Below, piece after piece: positions 5,467 to 6,456 of a stretch of DNA of 6,456 nucleotides. Every line of letters starts with the position of its first letter. The first letter of the stretch is position 1. The notes below the pieces were generated by a model, which did no database searches, was not told where the DNA came from, and worked only from the letters and a program-made list of their open reading frames with translations. A program made the translations under genes and the position numbers. The DNA comes from Rickettsia endosymbiont of Ixodes persulcatus. Lineage in GTDB: Bacteria > Pseudomonadota > Alphaproteobacteria > Rickettsiales > Rickettsiaceae. The stretch is from assembly GCA_027293795.1 (NCBI GenBank), contig JAPYLE010000083.1:1-6456 (forward strand), given 5' to 3'.

Positions 5467-6267
5467 ATGAATAATAATATTTTGATAGATTCACATTGTC
5501 ATCTTAATTTACTTACCAAAGATACAGATTTAGATTCTGTCATTCAAAGAGCATTAGAAAATAATGTGCAGTATATGCAAACTATCTGCACTAAACTTGA
5601 AGATTTATCAAGTATTTTAGAAATAGCCGAAAAATATGAAAATGTTTTTGCGAGTGTTGGGGTACATCCGTGCGAGGTAAATCGGCTAATTACTAATTCA
5701 GAAATAATAGAGCTTACCAAGCATCCGAAAATTATTGGAATCGGTGAAACAGGTCTTGATTATTATCACGAACCTTACAATAAAAAATTACAAAAAGATT
5801 CGCTTGTAGCACATATACATGCGGCGTCTGCCGCAAGCCTACCCGCTATTATTCATACAAGAGAAGCAGATGAAGACACTATTGATATTTTAACTCCAGA
5901 AATGAGTAATAGCAAATTTCCTGGGCTGATTCACTGCTTTACATCCTCAAAAAATCTAGCAACAAAAATGCTAGACATAGGCTTATATATTTCAATGTCC
6001 GGTATTATTACTTTCAAGAATGCAACTGATTTGCAAGAAATAGTCAAATATGTACCGCTTGATAGGTTATTAATCGAAACAGACTCACCTTATTTAGCAC
6101 CAATTCCTATGCGTGGCAAACAAAACGAACCAGTGTTTGTTAGATATGTTGCTGAGAAAATTGCCGAACTCAAAAATATCACCTCCAAAGAAGTAGCAAA
6201 TGTTACTACTCATAACTTCAACACGTTATTTTCTAAATTTGAAAAATATATAAATAATACTTTATAA
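5467..6267 (+). CDS. tatD: TatD family metal-dependent hydrolase / DNase
   Basis: TatD-family TIM-barrel metalloenzyme; characterised members act as 3'-5' exonucleases or DNases on damaged or single-stranded DNA. All expected metal ligands are visible: H10 and H12 in DSHCHL, E94 in GIGETGLDYY, H130 in IIHTRE, H156 in HCFTS and D206 in LLIETDSPYL. The conserved RGKQNEP loop (216-222) follows. At 266 residues it is a normal full-length member with no signal peptide. The ATG at 5467 puts DSHCHL at the expected position near the N-terminus. It is 190 bases downstream of metG, on the same strand, with an A+B repeat between them, so co-transcription with tmk-metG is possible but not certain. tatD next to tmk or metG is a common arrangement in proteobacteria. 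The physiological substrate is unknown. Confidence 0.93.
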   Translation: MNNNILIDSHCHLNLLTKDTDLDSVIQRALENNVQYMQTICTKLEDLSSILEIAEKYENVFASVGVHPCEVNRLITNSEIIELTKHPKIIGIGETGLDYYHEPYNKKLQKDSLVAHIHAASAASLPAIIHTREADEDTIDILTPEMSNSKFPGLIHCFTSSKNLATKMLDIGLYISMSGIITFKNATDLQEIVKYVPLDRLLIETDSPYLAPIPMRGKQNEPVFVRYVAEKIAELKNITSKEVANVTTHNFNTLFSKFEKYINNTL

Positions 6268-6328
6268 AATCATCAAGATTGATAATTTAAAGTTAAAATT
6301 TTTAAAATAACATGTATATTTTATAGTA

Positions 6329-6456
6329 TAGCTAGACCATAGTAAATAGGTACATACTATGCTAATATATATGTTATAAATAATAATAAATAAGTTATGG
6401 CAAGCAGTTACAGTTACGATTTAAGAATGAAACTATTCAAAGCTCTAGATGATGTG
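6329..6456 (+). mobile_element. 5' end of a second IS630-family element (truncated by window edge)
   Basis: Positions 6329-6359 are identical over 31 bases to the right-hand end of the element at 61-547, starting TAGCTAGACC. A TA precedes it at 6327-6328, as expected for this family. A transposase start follows about 40 bases after the terminal repeat. This copy retains the sequence between terminal repeat and start codon that is missing from the left element, so it may be full-length. Only its first 128 bases are visible. The 61 bases between tatD and this element (6268-6328) are AT-rich, with no clear terminator. Confidence 0.85.
6397..6456 (+). CDS. IS630-family transposase, N-terminal fragment (continues past window)
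   Basis: The ATG at 6397 opens a frame encoding MASSYSYDLRMKLFKALDDV, twenty residues that run to the window edge with no stop. The YSYDLRMKLFKAL pattern is typical of the start of the helix-turn-helix DNA-binding domain of IS630-type transposases. The position, 42 bases inside the terminal repeat, fits a complete element. No strong Shine-Dalgarno is visible. Identification rests on the terminal repeat shared with the left element, which encodes a recognisable IS630 catalytic domain. Whether the gene is intact cannot be judged. Confidence 0.75.
   Translation, partial: MASSYSYDLRMKLFKALDDV

Noticed and set aside
6268..6328. Terminator after tatD
   Set aside because: Only weak AT-rich inverted repeats are present, with no GC-rich stem.

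Overview
The window looks like chromosomal DNA of a Rickettsia. It is AT-rich, carries short palindromic repeats of the Rickettsia palindromic element (RPE) type both between genes and inside one gene, has an alphaproteobacterial-style tmk/metG/tatD housekeeping cluster, and is edged by two IS630-type elements. The genus is inferred from this combination, not from a database match, and the species cannot be fixed.

Layout, left to right. Positions 4-58 hold a dispersed repeat (called unit B here). Positions 61-547 are a miniature IS630 derivative with intact terminal inverted repeats, a TA on each side, and a transposase remnant on the minus strand. ubiA (631-1473, plus) converges on a ProP-like MFS transporter gene (1470-2825, minus); their stop codons share the four bases TTAA. 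The transporter gene carries an in-frame insert of about 155 bp of palindromic elements (2055-2210), translated into the central loop between its two six-helix halves. The 310-base gap 2826-3135 holds a good promoter for the transporter and a composite repeat: palindromic unit A at 2927-3050 followed by unit B at 3051-3103. Then come tmk (3136-3747), metG (3744-5276, overlapping tmk by ATGA), a second A+B composite repeat (5292-5431) and tatD (5467-6267). The right edge is the 5' end of a second IS630-type element (6329 onwards) whose transposase starts at 6397 and runs off the window.

Functionally, tmk, metG and tatD are a housekeeping group (dTTP supply, methionyl-tRNA charging, TatD-type nuclease), with tmk and metG probably translationally coupled. 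Related bacteria often have holB (DNA polymerase III delta') in this cluster; it is absent here. ubiA serves ubiquinone synthesis. The transporter is a proton-symporter-type MFS protein of unknown substrate.

No wholly new system is evident. The most striking material is the repeat DNA: unit A is a palindrome made of two hairpin arms, the arms differ by paired compensatory changes that preserve the stems, and one copy is carried inside an open membrane-protein gene. The second is a doubly deleted IS630 derivative that keeps its ends and all three DDE acidic residues.
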